Source of the DNA: Chlamydiia bacterium
Lineage (GTDB): Bacteria; Chlamydiota; Chlamydiia; Chlamydiales; GCA-2402025
Length of the DNA stretch: 39,428 nt
Direction: 5' to 3'
Assembly (NCBI GenBank): GCA_022601395.1
Contig: JAJACS010000016.1
Span: forward strand, 1 to 39,428
Part shown: positions 15,988-25,148 of the stretch, piece after piece
How positions within the stretch are numbered: position 1 is the stretch's first letter
Layout of the letters: every line of letters starts with the position of its first letter
Notes under the pieces: generated by a model
What the model saw: only the letters and a program-made list of their open reading frames with translations
Databases searched by the model: none
Told to the model about the DNA's origin: nothing
Program-made: the position numbers and the translations under genes

Positions 15988-17361
15988 ATGTTTAGATTGT
16001 TTGCAGTGTGTTTTTTTCTAATACTTTCCACTTTAAGTTTCGCAACAACGTTTACTATTCCTGGGAGCGGATCTTTTCCGATTAACCATAGGATAAGAGG
16101 GGATGGATTCGGGAATGCTCTTTGTACATGGACAGATTTTAATTCAAACATGGCTAGATATTCCTTCAAACCGAAGACAGGAGTTTTTTCTGAAGCTAGC
16201 GACTTAGGTCCTGCGAGAGGTTTTCCTGTTTCTTCATTTGACAGTAATGGAAATGGACTCATTGCGTATAACCAGGCTACAAACACTATTGTTCATGTAT
16301 ATAGAAAAAAAGGAGACGATAGTTCGTTTTCATCTGGAAAAACACTTACGGTACCTGGCAAGGGAGATGCGCAACCGAGCTCCATTGCTGTAGCTGATGA
16401 TGGAACTTTTATTATGGCAGTCAAGGCGGCAGCTGGGACTAGGCCGGCATACGATAGCGTGTACTGGACTGAAAGGCCTCCTGGGGATGCTAGCGATTTT
16501 TCCACACCAATACTTATTAGAACATTTGATACGTTTAGAGAACCGGTATTATCAAGAAGTAGTTTTGCTTATGATAGTGATGGAAATGCACTTTTTACTT
16601 TTGCCCATGATAGATCCTTTTATACGTATTACAAAAAGAAAGGTGGGAGTTTCTCTTTAATAAATACGGCAACTGTAAATCTGGGAAGTATTAGTACAAG
16701 TGGTTTTGGTGTCGTATATGAAAAAAAGCACAAACGTTTTGCCGTGTGCTACAAGGATATTACTACAAAATCATTTAAAGGTTTTTTGGTAAGCAGCTCA
16801 GGGGAGGTATTAACTTCTGAGAGCTCATTCTACCAAAGTGTAAATGAAGTTGATTCTCCATCTGCGTTTATGCCTTTTTCAGAGGATCAAGCATTTTTTA
16901 GTTGGGTTGAGAATGGTATATTTGACGCTGGTAATCAAGGACAGCTTCACACAGGAGTTATGAAGATAGATGGGTTTTCTCAAGCAACTCCGTCTGCGTC
17001 ATTCTCTGTAAAAACGGTACCAGGAACCTCGAGCATTACACCGCTATCAGATGCTACTGCAAGTAGAACGAATATAGGACTATTTGGGTTTAATGCAGGG
17101 AGCGGAATTTCTTGGGGATTGACTCCTGGGTCAGATACACCTGAATTAAGAGGGGTAGGACTTGGAACTTCAGGTAATCTTAATCACTCTCCTGTCTTAG
17201 CGTTTTTGCAGAAATCCCCTCAAGTTTATGGGATTGCATGGCTCTCTGATGATCAAAACTTTAATCAACAAATACAGGTAAAAATCGATACAGAAACCGT
17301 ACCAAATCTTTTAGATAATATGAGAAAGTATAATCGGGTCAAACTTCCAAGGACACTATAG
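15988..17361 (+). CDS. Exported propeller-like repeat protein, paralogue of 19753-21138
   Basis: 457 residues. A Sec signal peptide (MFRLFAVCFFLILSTLSFA) is followed by a chain of imperfect repeats of about 45-55 residues, of the form D-x-x-G-N-x-L-x-x-W, then Y-x-F/Y-K-P/K-x-G and a Phe-Ser segment. This pattern resembles blades of a beta-propeller. The beginning (TTFTIPGSGS) and many repeats match the protein at 19753-21138, so the two come from a duplication. No catalytic motif is seen. Likely exported or surface located. It converges with the gene at 17356-18078, and the two stop codons share the palindrome CTATAG. Confidence 0.75.
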   Translation: MFRLFAVCFFLILSTLSFATTFTIPGSGSFPINHRIRGDGFGNALCTWTDFNSNMARYSFKPKTGVFSEASDLGPARGFPVSSFDSNGNGLIAYNQATNTIVHVYRKKGDDSSFSSGKTLTVPGKGDAQPSSIAVADDGTFIMAVKAAAGTRPAYDSVYWTERPPGDASDFSTPILIRTFDTFREPVLSRSSFAYDSDGNALFTFAHDRSFYTYYKKKGGSFSLINTATVNLGSISTSGFGVVYEKKHKRFAVCYKDITTKSFKGFLVSSSGEVLTSESSFYQSVNEVDSPSAFMPFSEDQAFFSWVENGIFDAGNQGQLHTGVMKIDGFSQATPSASFSVKTVPGTSSITPLSDATASRTNIGLFGFNAGSGISWGLTPGSDTPELRGVGLGTSGNLNHSPVLAFLQKSPQVYGIAWLSDDQNFNQQIQVKIDTETVPNLLDNMRKYNRVKLPRTL

Positions 17362-18078
17362 TTCTTGTTTTTCTGTATTTAGAGTGCTGGGATAAGAGTA
17401 ACTGATTTTTACTTTTTTCATCGTTGTTCCGTCAGATAAAAAGCCAGAGAGTCCTTTATAGGAAACAAGGCTTTTTTCTTTTGCGTTCAAAACAAGCTCA
17501 ATATCTGGAACAAAGGCTTTGATGAGTTTATTATCAACACTCATGCTGATGGTTGCATGGTCTGTTTTCTTATCATAGTCTGCGAGTTTCATTGTAAATG
17601 TATAAGAGCTCAAGCGGTTCGGCTGAACAAGGGTAAGCTTCATCGATTCTCCTGATACAAGCTTCTCAAGGTTTTCTAGAACATAGAAGTAAAAGCCAGG
17701 TCCTGCTGCCATAGTATCTTTGATATTTAGCTTTTTGCTTTTTAGGACTTTCTTTTGTGTAGTTTTAAATACTTCAAGTGAAGACTCGATCAGTGAAGAG
17801 CCGTAGGAAAACTCATCGAGTTTCTCAAAGTGCACCTTTGGCAGAAAATCATGTAAAGAAAAATCCGATGCCATTTCTGCTATTGTAAGGCCTTTTGAAT
17901 CTTTAAAGGTTGTATTTACCTGAGAGACCTTATCTCCATCTCTAATGATGGTGTATTCTTCTGTAAAGATATGCTCGTTTTTAGTGTTGTAGGCTTTGCC
18001 AGAGAAGGTGGTGATGGTTTCCTTGGAGACAAGGATTACATTTAGGATACAAAACGCTAAAGAGATAAAGAGTCTCAT
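17356..18078 (-). CDS. Exported protein of unknown function
   Basis: 240 residues, not recognised. An N-terminal hydrophobic segment (MRLFISLAFCILNVILV) looks like a signal peptide. The rest is a mixed alpha/beta sequence with several alternating strands, such as MKLTLVQPNRLSSYTFTMKLADYD and VKISYSYP near the end. The composition suggests a soluble beta-rich domain, such as a lipid- or substrate-carrying barrel, but that is only an impression. The start is set at the ATG (18078), which has GTGAGGA a few bases upstream; a GTG at 18090 is also in frame. It follows the exported glycosyltransferase on the same strand after about 97 bases. Confidence 0.65.
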   Translation of the reverse strand: MRLFISLAFCILNVILVSKETITTFSGKAYNTKNEHIFTEEYTIIRDGDKVSQVNTTFKDSKGLTIAEMASDFSLHDFLPKVHFEKLDEFSYGSSLIESSLEVFKTTQKKVLKSKKLNIKDTMAAGPGFYFYVLENLEKLVSGESMKLTLVQPNRLSSYTFTMKLADYDKKTDHATISMSVDNKLIKAFVPDIELVLNAKEKSLVSYKGLSGFLSDGTTMKKVKISYSYPSTLNTEKQEL

Positions 18079-18175
18079 GAAAATCCTCACGACTTTACTT
18101 GTTTGTGAATTTTTTTAGCAGTCTTCAAAGGATTTTCTATAGCCTTTTTCTTATGAATTGTCCACAAATTAGAGT

Positions 18176-19552
18176 TCATCTACTTTGCGTGAGTGATTTT
18201 TCTGGATCGAACAGGTAGTAATACAAAACAGGTCCGATGAAGTTTTCTGTTTTTATCAAACCAGAATCCCTTAGGTCCATTGCATAGTGATAGTCTTCAC
18301 TGCGGTCAATTTCTCGATATCTAATTTGGCTTGCTATAGATCTTTTGATGACATTTAGATGGCATGGAGGACGTGTGTAGCATGTTTTATGTATGATATA
18401 GTCTTTAAAATGCAAAGAGTGGAAGAACTTTTTTGGATCTTTTCCCTTTGTTGTGATGATGCCAGTAAGGCTTAGACAGTCAGGGTCTGACTGAAGATTT
18501 TCAATGATAGTTCTTACATAATTATCTGCTACATCATCATCGTCATCAATAAAGGAAACATACTTTCCCTTTGCTGATGCAACAAGCATATTTCTCTTAA
18601 AGCCAACGGAGGCTTCTTTATTATCTTTATAATATACAACTTCAACATTCGCTAGTTGACAAGTGCTTTTTATTTGATGAAGAAGCTTAGCGTACAAATT
18701 TTTAAAGGCCTCAGACCGTTCTTCAACGGTACAAATTAAAATACTCCAAAGAATGGGCTTATTATCTTTAAGGCCAAAAAAACTTAGAGAAGAGGGGTGC
18801 GGGGTTTTTTCAGTAAAGACACCGGTGAGCCCAAAATGTTCTGTAAAACGCTTATAAAAAAGTTTGGCATCAATTCTTGCAAGAGTAGGAGATTCGTTAT
18901 GTTTACATAAGCTATCTGCCTCAAAACCATAGCATGGGTGGTTATGCATAAAAATCGTTTTGTTAATATAGGCTTCTTTTTGTAGGTATTTTGAGACAAA
19001 GCATAGCTCTAAGTCGCAGTAAACAGATTGGTATTCTGGGTAGAAGATATAGCCAAATCTTTCATAATATTTTTTCCCAATGACGGGTAGTGTATTTAAT
19101 TCTTTTCCGACATGACCGTCATTTGAGTTGAGTACTCCATCAAAGTCAGGAAAGTATTTACACATGAGCTTTGCGAAAATAGCATCATATCCATTAATGA
19201 CAGGCTCCATATCATCGCTTGAGACGATAAGAAGATCAAAGTCCATGTGTTTGTCGATGTCTCGATTAATAGCCTCTATTTTGTTTACACGAGGGCCATA
19301 GTACACATAGACATTATCGTAAGTGCTAAGCTGTTGTTTGATAGTTTCATTATTCATAGAAGTGTCATCTGTATCGCAGCTAATGAGAAAAGTAACGGGG
19401 AGCATGCCAGAAAGCATTTCTTGGTGTTTTTTTAGACATGCAAGAAATTTAGCAGGCCTTTCTCTTGTTGGGATTTTTATAAGGACTCGAGGTTGCTCTG
19501 AAAAGGAAGAAGTAAGAAAAAAAAGAGAGAAAAAAAGAAATATGGATCGCAT
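18176..19552 (-). CDS. Exported tandem GT-A glycosyltransferase
   Basis: 458 residues. Residues 1-19 are a clear signal peptide (MRSIFLFFSLFFLTSSFSE), so the enzyme is predicted to leave the cytoplasm, which is unusual for a nucleotide-sugar enzyme. Residues 22-245 resemble one GT2-like fold, starting VLIKIPTRERP, with an acidic site SSDD at 111-114. Residues 268-458 form a second, starting ILICTVEERSEAF, with GFKRNMLVASAKGKYVSFIDDDDDVAD (DxD-type run at 336-340) and RSEDYHYAMDL. The ATG at 19552 is preferred (AAGAAGG upstream); a TTG at 19609 has no ribosome site and would hide the signal peptide. Donor and acceptor are unknown. Confidence 0.75.
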   Translation of the reverse strand: MRSIFLFFSLFFLTSSFSEQPRVLIKIPTRERPAKFLACLKKHQEMLSGMLPVTFLISCDTDDTSMNNETIKQQLSTYDNVYVYYGPRVNKIEAINRDIDKHMDFDLLIVSSDDMEPVINGYDAIFAKLMCKYFPDFDGVLNSNDGHVGKELNTLPVIGKKYYERFGYIFYPEYQSVYCDLELCFVSKYLQKEAYINKTIFMHNHPCYGFEADSLCKHNESPTLARIDAKLFYKRFTEHFGLTGVFTEKTPHPSSLSFFGLKDNKPILWSILICTVEERSEAFKNLYAKLLHQIKSTCQLANVEVVYYKDNKEASVGFKRNMLVASAKGKYVSFIDDDDDVADNYVRTIIENLQSDPDCLSLTGIITTKGKDPKKFFHSLHFKDYIIHKTCYTRPPCHLNVIKRSIASQIRYREIDRSEDYHYAMDLRDSGLIKTENFIGPVLYYYLFDPEKSLTQSR

Positions 19553-19752
19553 GAGAGGCCTTCTTTGTTGAATGACTGTTTTTGAAAAGAAAGCTATACA
19601 TATAAACAAAGTATAAATTCAAGATTCGAATTCTTAGTAAATAAGTAGGTAAGAAGCGACTAACAAAGTGCTCAGTACGAAGTATTTTTTGTGGAATTTA
19701 TAAACCAAATATTTCAAAGTGGATTTTTAAAGCATATTTTTTGAGGTATTTT

Positions 19753-21138
19753 ATGAGCTGCTTAAGATCTATATTTTTTGGCTTTTTATTCTGTTTAATT
19801 TCTCTTTGCTATTCAACAACTTATACCATCCCAAATAGTGGGTCTGGTGCAAGCGGTCTTCAAATGGAAGTTGATCGCAATGGTAATGGGATAATTGTTT
19901 GGAAAGATTCTGTAACAAATGAAATTAAGTTTTCCTTTAAGCCAACGTCCGGCTTTTTTTCTTCAGCGGCTGCTATAGGTACATCAACTCTTGTTGGAGA
20001 ATTTCATGGTTTACCTTTTGCTGCGTTTGATAATCTTGGAAATGCTCTTGTTGTTTGGAGGCAGACAGACTCATTACTTGCCTACTCCTATCGCCCAAAA
20101 GGTGCAAACAGTTCTTTTGGAGCTGTAAAGACAGTTGCGATCCCAGGATCAAGCTCTTTGCTTAAGGCTTTGAAAGCATCTCCTGATGGAAGCTTTCTTG
20201 TGATGCTTGCAATTAACAATGGAGTTCTTTGGTCAACAAGACCAGCTGGAGTAAATGGAACATTTTCTACGATGCAAAATATCGATACAAATGCAGGAGA
20301 AAGAACAGCATTTACAGAGTGCAGTATTACTTTTGATCCATCTGGAAATGCTTTAGCACTGTTTGCCAATGAATTTAACGTGAATAGTGCACCGACTGTG
20401 ATTAAATATGCCGTAAAGCCACAAAATCAAAATTTTGGAGTGTTGCAACAGTTTAATCCAGCAACAAACTTCGTTATCTCAGAGGGATTTGGAGCTTTTT
20501 ATAACTCATCAGACCCTTCGAACTATTGGTTTATAGGCTGGGATGAAAAAAGAAGTAGTCCTGCAAGTGGTAGTTTCAAAGGCGTGATGCTTAACAGCTC
20601 TGGCGCAGTAACATCTGGGCCGTCTACGTTCTATAGTGTTTCAGGAAGTCGGTCAGAAATAGCAAACGGCATTAAGAAGCTTGGTACAAATAAAGCGTTT
20701 ATGGTCTGGGTAGAGCGCGAGAATAGTCTTGCAAACACAGGTGTGTTGTCACTGCCTACTATTGGTACGGGTTCTTTTGCTATTCATAGACTCTTTGACA
20801 ATACTTCAAGCATTTTTCTTGAGAGTACAGATACAGGGAATGGTAAGGGCTTCTTTTCTTATAGAACAAATCAAAATGTAGGATCGCTTTTGAATTGGGG
20901 ATCTCAGAAATCTACGCAGATACCGATCATTCAAGAAACTGGACTTGGAGAAGCTTTTAGCTCTAATTCTGAATCTGTGATAAGACTTATTGACCCAACA
21001 GCTGGCGTTGTTGCATTTGCCTGGTTGTCGAATGATTTTGTTACAACAGAAGTGCAGGTGAATTTTAATCTATCGATAACGGATCTTTTGAGAATGTATG
21101 GTAATGTTAAACCTACAAAAGGTGTGAGAAGGCTTTAA
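19753..21138 (+). CDS. Exported propeller-like repeat protein, paralogue of 15988-17361
   Basis: 461 residues. Signal peptide MSCLRSIFFGFLFCLISLC, then the same repeat pattern as its paralogue: DRNGNGIIVWKD, DNLGNALVVWRQ, SPDGSFLVML and DPSGNALALFAN, each followed by a Tyr/Phe-x-Pro-Lys or Pro-x-Gly segment, spaced about 50 residues. I take the ATG at 19753, which has GAGG six bases upstream; an in-frame TTG at 19741 is too close to that site. No enzymatic motif is seen. It converges with mtgA, and the two stops share TTAA (21135-21138). Confidence 0.75.
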   Translation: MSCLRSIFFGFLFCLISLCYSTTYTIPNSGSGASGLQMEVDRNGNGIIVWKDSVTNEIKFSFKPTSGFFSSAAAIGTSTLVGEFHGLPFAAFDNLGNALVVWRQTDSLLAYSYRPKGANSSFGAVKTVAIPGSSSLLKALKASPDGSFLVMLAINNGVLWSTRPAGVNGTFSTMQNIDTNAGERTAFTECSITFDPSGNALALFANEFNVNSAPTVIKYAVKPQNQNFGVLQQFNPATNFVISEGFGAFYNSSDPSNYWFIGWDEKRSSPASGSFKGVMLNSSGAVTSGPSTFYSVSGSRSEIANGIKKLGTNKAFMVWVERENSLANTGVLSLPTIGTGSFAIHRLFDNTSSIFLESTDTGNGKGFFSYRTNQNVGSLLNWGSQKSTQIPIIQETGLGEAFSSNSESVIRLIDPTAGVVAFAWLSNDFVTTEVQVNFNLSITDLLRMYGNVKPTKGVRRL

Positions 21139-21911
21139 AGAGGGAAGCCCTTAAACTCTTGCGGGAACATCGTCAGTCTTTTATGAAAGTACTTTGCTCT
21201 AGTTAGTACGTAACTTGAAGGAGCTTCGGTGTGAAGGGTTCTTGGGCTTGTAAGAGTTGCTGCAAGAACACATGCTTGTTGCCGAGATACAAGAATAGCG
21301 GGTTTTTTATAAAATCTATTACTTGCAGCTTCGACACCGAAGATACCATCACCGCACTCAATAATGTTTAAATAGACTTCAAGTATGCGAGTTTTTCCCC
21401 AGATAAGTTCCATCAAAAGGGCGTAGTACATTTCGAAGCCTTTCCTAATGAGTGTTTTGCTAGGATAAAGAAAAACATTTTTTGCTGTTTGCTGCGTTAT
21501 GGTGCTGTATCCATGAAGAGGTGGGATGCTCTTATCTCTTTTAACGTAGTGCTTGTATGCGAGTTTTACATGATATGGGATAACGCCTCTGTGCTTAAAA
21601 AATTCATGATCTTCAGCAATTAGAATGGATTTTTTGAGATTTTTTGAGATTTTATTATAGGGGACCCACCTGTAGTCTATGTTAAAGCTTTTATCTTTTT
21701 TCTTATAAGCCTCAGCTTTGCGAAGAAGCATGAGGTTTGAAAAGGGAGGGTTGATCCATTTATAAATGAGTACCTGGGATATAGATACTACAGCAAAAAC
21801 AACAAGCAAGATTCCAAAGCTTCTTAGTAAAAAAAATAGAAGTCTTTTTAGTTTTTGAGAAAGCTTGTCGCGCATGTGAAGGCTTTGATTACTTACGGAT
21901 GCCGCGATCAT
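21135..21911 (-). CDS. mtgA: Monofunctional peptidoglycan transglycosylase (GT51)
   Basis: 258 residues: one N-terminal membrane anchor (about 24-50), then a GT51 domain and no transpeptidase domain. The catalytic Glu100 lies in AEDHEFFKHRG, and GYSTITQQTAKNVFL (134-148) is the second signature, with Tyr where most members have Gly or Ala. The block RKGFEMYYALLMELIWGKTRILEVYLNI...GDGIFGVEAAS follows the E. coli MtgA pattern closely. It polymerises lipid II into glycan strands on the outer face of the inner membrane. It starts 9 bases after the RND pump stop codon, so the operon is adaptor-pump-mtgA. The start is uncertain; MRDK at 21875 is an alternative. Confidence 0.92.
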   Translation of the reverse strand: MIAASVSNQSLHMRDKLSQKLKRLLFFLLRSFGILLVVFAVVSISQVLIYKWINPPFSNLMLLRKAEAYKKKDKSFNIDYRWVPYNKISKNLKKSILIAEDHEFFKHRGVIPYHVKLAYKHYVKRDKSIPPLHGYSTITQQTAKNVFLYPSKTLIRKGFEMYYALLMELIWGKTRILEVYLNIIECGDGIFGVEAASNRFYKKPAILVSRQQACVLAATLTSPRTLHTEAPSSYVLTRAKYFHKRLTMFPQEFKGFPL

Positions 21912-21920
21912 AAAAACTAT

Positions 21921-24900
21921 TTAGCTTTTCTCGCCATCATTTTCGAGCTTTAGATTCTCATAAGCATAGTTTTCAAACTGCACGCTAAAGAGTAGGCTAT
22001 AGAGCACAGGAACGATGCCAAGCGTTAATACGGTGGCTACCATAAGACCAAATATTAAGGCGATGGCCATAGGCTCCCAAAGCGGCCCTCCTCCAAGCCA
22101 AAGTGGCAACAAGGAAGAGATGGTTGTGATCGCTGTTAGAAGGATGGGTCTCATCCTTTTTTGCGCTGCGTGTACGATAGCTTGATCGGGAGTGAGGTGA
22201 TTCTGTGTAATTTCAATTTTTATCCGGTCAAGCAGAACTATGGCGTTATTGATCACAATACCTGCGAGTGAAATCATTCCAAGGATTGTCATAATGCCAA
22301 AGTAAGATTGAGTGATGAGCAAGCCAAGAACAACACCAATAAAGGAGAGGGGGATGGTCATAAGTATAATAAGCGTTCTCTTTATGCAGTTAAACTGTGC
22401 CATCAGAAGAAAGAAGATAAGCATGAAAGCTATAGGTAGTTTCACAAAGATGGAGCTCTGCGCTTTCCCAGCTTCTTCGTTTTCACCACCAAGTGCAAAG
22501 CGTGTGCCAAGAGGCCATGTCTTTTCTTCTTCTTTTAGCCAGGGCAGGATCTTCTGATCGATGTTTGTTGCTGTGAATCCTTTATCGAGATCAGAAAATA
22601 CTGTAACCGTATCAAGTCTGTTTCTTCTAAAGATGATAGAAGGTTCCCACTCAACATAGACGTTTGCTACCTGCTCAAGAGGAACAGATTCTCCCGAAGA
22701 TTGCGAGTAAACATTAAATGCTTCTGTACCTATCAGATCAAGATCTTTTGCGATTTCAGATCTGAGTACCATAGGGATGAGTTCATCATCTTCTCTGTAT
22801 TCTGTTAAAGCGACGCCCGATATGGCGCTCTCTAGAGATTTTGCGATGTCAGCGTTTGTTAGGCCTGCTCTTTTTGCTCTTGCCTGGTCGACATCAATAA
22901 CGATTTTTTTACCCTTCATGCCCCAGTCATCATCGATGTTTTTTGTGCCATCTAAGGTCGCGAGTTTGCTCTTCAGTTTATCAACGATATCAAAGATCAC
23001 CTTGTTGTCTTTTCCAGAGATACGGATCTCAATAGGGTTGTCAACAGGAGTACCTTCTTGCAATGCTTTAAAGGTGGCTTTCATATCAGGGAAGTTCTCG
23101 TATGCATACTTGTCGAGCTTTTCTATGATCTCTGGCATCGCTTTGTAGCTTGTTGCTGTAAAAAGCATGAATGCATAGTAGGGGTTTGCAGGTTCTGGAT
23201 CATGCTGCAGTCTATACCTTGGCCCGCCATTCCCAATAAAAGATGCCCATGTAAGAACTCCTTCTTTCTTTTTCTTTTTTTCGACCAAGAGGTTTTCTTC
23301 TATGTATTTTTCAAGGTGTTCTACTGCAGCCTGTGTTCTTTTGATAGACGAGTCGACAGGAAGCTCAATATCTGCTGTGAACATGGGCGTGTTACTTGGG
23401 GGATAGAAAGTTTTAGGGACAAGCTTCATTCCAAATATAGCAAGGACAAAGATGCCAATGATAGTACACATCGTAGCAAGTCTATACTTCAGCATTTTTG
23501 TGAGGAGTGCTCTATAAGATCTGTAGATCTTAGTATTATAGGGATCATTGGGAAGATCTTTTTTCTTCTTCTTTAAACTCTTAAAATATTGAAAGAGTTT
23601 TGAGTGGAACACCTTTCTGAGTTTGATCAGTATAAATCTCTTACCTCTTCTTGGATAAGTAGCTGCTTTATTTTCTTTTGAGAGGGTGTACACACAAAAG
23701 ATGGGAATCATGGTAAGGGAGATAATCCATGAACCAAGAAGTGTGATTGTAACAACAAGGAAAAGAGAGCCCACGTATTCTCCTGTGCCTGACTCAGCAA
23801 GGTAAAAGGGTAAGAAGGCTGCACAAGTTGTGAGTGATGAAATAAGCAGAGGGACTTTGAGCTCTTTTGCAGAGGCAATAGCGGCATCGAAAGGCTTTTT
23901 GCCAGACTTTACCTGAACAATAATACTCTCAGACATCACGATCGCATTATCAACAAGCATGCCAAGTGCGATAATCAGTGATGCTAGGGTGATCTGGTTT
24001 AAGCCAATGTCAAATGTAGACATCATGACAAAGGTAATAAGGATCACAACAGGAATTAAACTTGCGACAACAAACCCTGTTCGAAGTCCAAGAAAAAGAA
24101 GCATAACAGCGCAAACGATAATCACAGCTTCTATAAGGTTAATCACAAATTCTTGGATTTTCAGCATGACTCTTTCTGGTTGATAAGCAACCATTTCAAA
24201 CTCAATTCCAATGGGATAGGTTTCTTGGTAGCGATCAAGAAGAGTAGTGACTTCTTCTCCTAGCTCTAAGATGTTCCCTCCTTCTCTCATGGAGACAGCG
24301 AGTCCAAGGCTTGGAAATCCAGTTGTTCTCATAAGAGAATTCGGAGGGTCGATATAGCCTCTGTAAACTTCTGCTATATCTTGCAGAGTGACGATTTTAT
24401 CTGTGTTAGGAATCTGGATAAGAGTGTTTCTAATATCTTCTACATCAGTGTAGTTTCCTGTAGGCTCAAGGGCAATACGCTGCATAAAGCCTTGTATAAT
24501 ACCGCCTGACTGTATGATGTTGCGCTCTCTGAGTGTTTCTTCAAGCTGCTCGACAGAAAGAGAGACTTCTTTCAGCTTGTCGCTGTTGTAGTCGATAAAA
24601 ACCCGCTCATCCTGAGCGCCTAAGATATCGACTTTTGCTACATCCTTTAGCTCTAGAAGCTCATCTTTTAAGTCATCTGCAACTTCTTTTACGTCCGCGT
24701 ATGAAAAGCCATCCCAAGTAATGGCAAATACGATTCCGAAAATGTCTCCATACTCATCATTTACAATCGGTTTATTAGCAGACTCTGGAAGGATTCTTTC
24801 TGCATCTTCTACTTTTCTTCTTAACTCATCCCAGATAGGACGCATGTTTGTGTACTGGTCGAGTACATTTACAGTGATGACGGAGACGCCTGTTTTGGAC

Positions 24901-25148
24901 TCACTTTCGATGTAGTCCACTTCGGAGATTTCTTGAACCATCTTTTCGATTTTATCTGTTACAAGAAGTTCGACTCTTTCAGGAGAAGCTCCTGGCCAGT
25001 AGGTTACGATTTGCGCAACTCTTACAGTATAGAGAGGGTTTTCAGCTCTAGACATAGAAAAGTAGCCAACAATTCCCGCGATGCACAGGATTGCGATCGT
25101 GAGAAGTGTTACTTGAGTTTTTGTGAGTGCTACTTTTGTAAAGTTCAT
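21921..25148 (-). CDS. RND-family multidrug efflux transporter (AcrB-like)
   Basis: 1075 residues, with the expected two halves of six membrane segments, each with a large periplasmic loop. TM1 is at about 13-31; the first TM cluster is near 335-500 and the second near 565-1060. The TM4 proton-relay motif reads LGMLVDNAIVMSE, keeping one of the two Asp residues found in AcrB, with Asn at the second. The matching TM10 segment is LAGIVINNAIVLLDR. The cytoplasmic linker after TM6 (about 500-560) is unusually Lys/Arg-rich. It works with the adaptor encoded just upstream (4-bp ATGA overlap) and probably with the TolC-type protein at 27661-30036. The substrate cannot be read from sequence. Confidence 0.92.
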   Translation of the reverse strand: MNFTKVALTKTQVTLLTIAILCIAGIVGYFSMSRAENPLYTVRVAQIVTYWPGASPERVELLVTDKIEKMVQEISEVDYIESESKTGVSVITVNVLDQYTNMRPIWDELRRKVEDAERILPESANKPIVNDEYGDIFGIVFAITWDGFSYADVKEVADDLKDELLELKDVAKVDILGAQDERVFIDYNSDKLKEVSLSVEQLEETLRERNIIQSGGIIQGFMQRIALEPTGNYTDVEDIRNTLIQIPNTDKIVTLQDIAEVYRGYIDPPNSLMRTTGFPSLGLAVSMREGGNILELGEEVTTLLDRYQETYPIGIEFEMVAYQPERVMLKIQEFVINLIEAVIIVCAVMLLFLGLRTGFVVASLIPVVILITFVMMSTFDIGLNQITLASLIIALGMLVDNAIVMSESIIVQVKSGKKPFDAAIASAKELKVPLLISSLTTCAAFLPFYLAESGTGEYVGSLFLVVTITLLGSWIISLTMIPIFCVYTLSKENKAATYPRRGKRFILIKLRKVFHSKLFQYFKSLKKKKKDLPNDPYNTKIYRSYRALLTKMLKYRLATMCTIIGIFVLAIFGMKLVPKTFYPPSNTPMFTADIELPVDSSIKRTQAAVEHLEKYIEENLLVEKKKKKEGVLTWASFIGNGGPRYRLQHDPEPANPYYAFMLFTATSYKAMPEIIEKLDKYAYENFPDMKATFKALQEGTPVDNPIEIRISGKDNKVIFDIVDKLKSKLATLDGTKNIDDDWGMKGKKIVIDVDQARAKRAGLTNADIAKSLESAISGVALTEYREDDELIPMVLRSEIAKDLDLIGTEAFNVYSQSSGESVPLEQVANVYVEWEPSIIFRRNRLDTVTVFSDLDKGFTATNIDQKILPWLKEEEKTWPLGTRFALGGENEEAGKAQSSIFVKLPIAFMLIFFLLMAQFNCIKRTLIILMTIPLSFIGVVLGLLITQSYFGIMTILGMISLAGIVINNAIVLLDRIKIEITQNHLTPDQAIVHAAQKRMRPILLTAITTISSLLPLWLGGGPLWEPMAIALIFGLMVATVLTLGIVPVLYSLLFSVQFENYAYENLKLENDGEKS

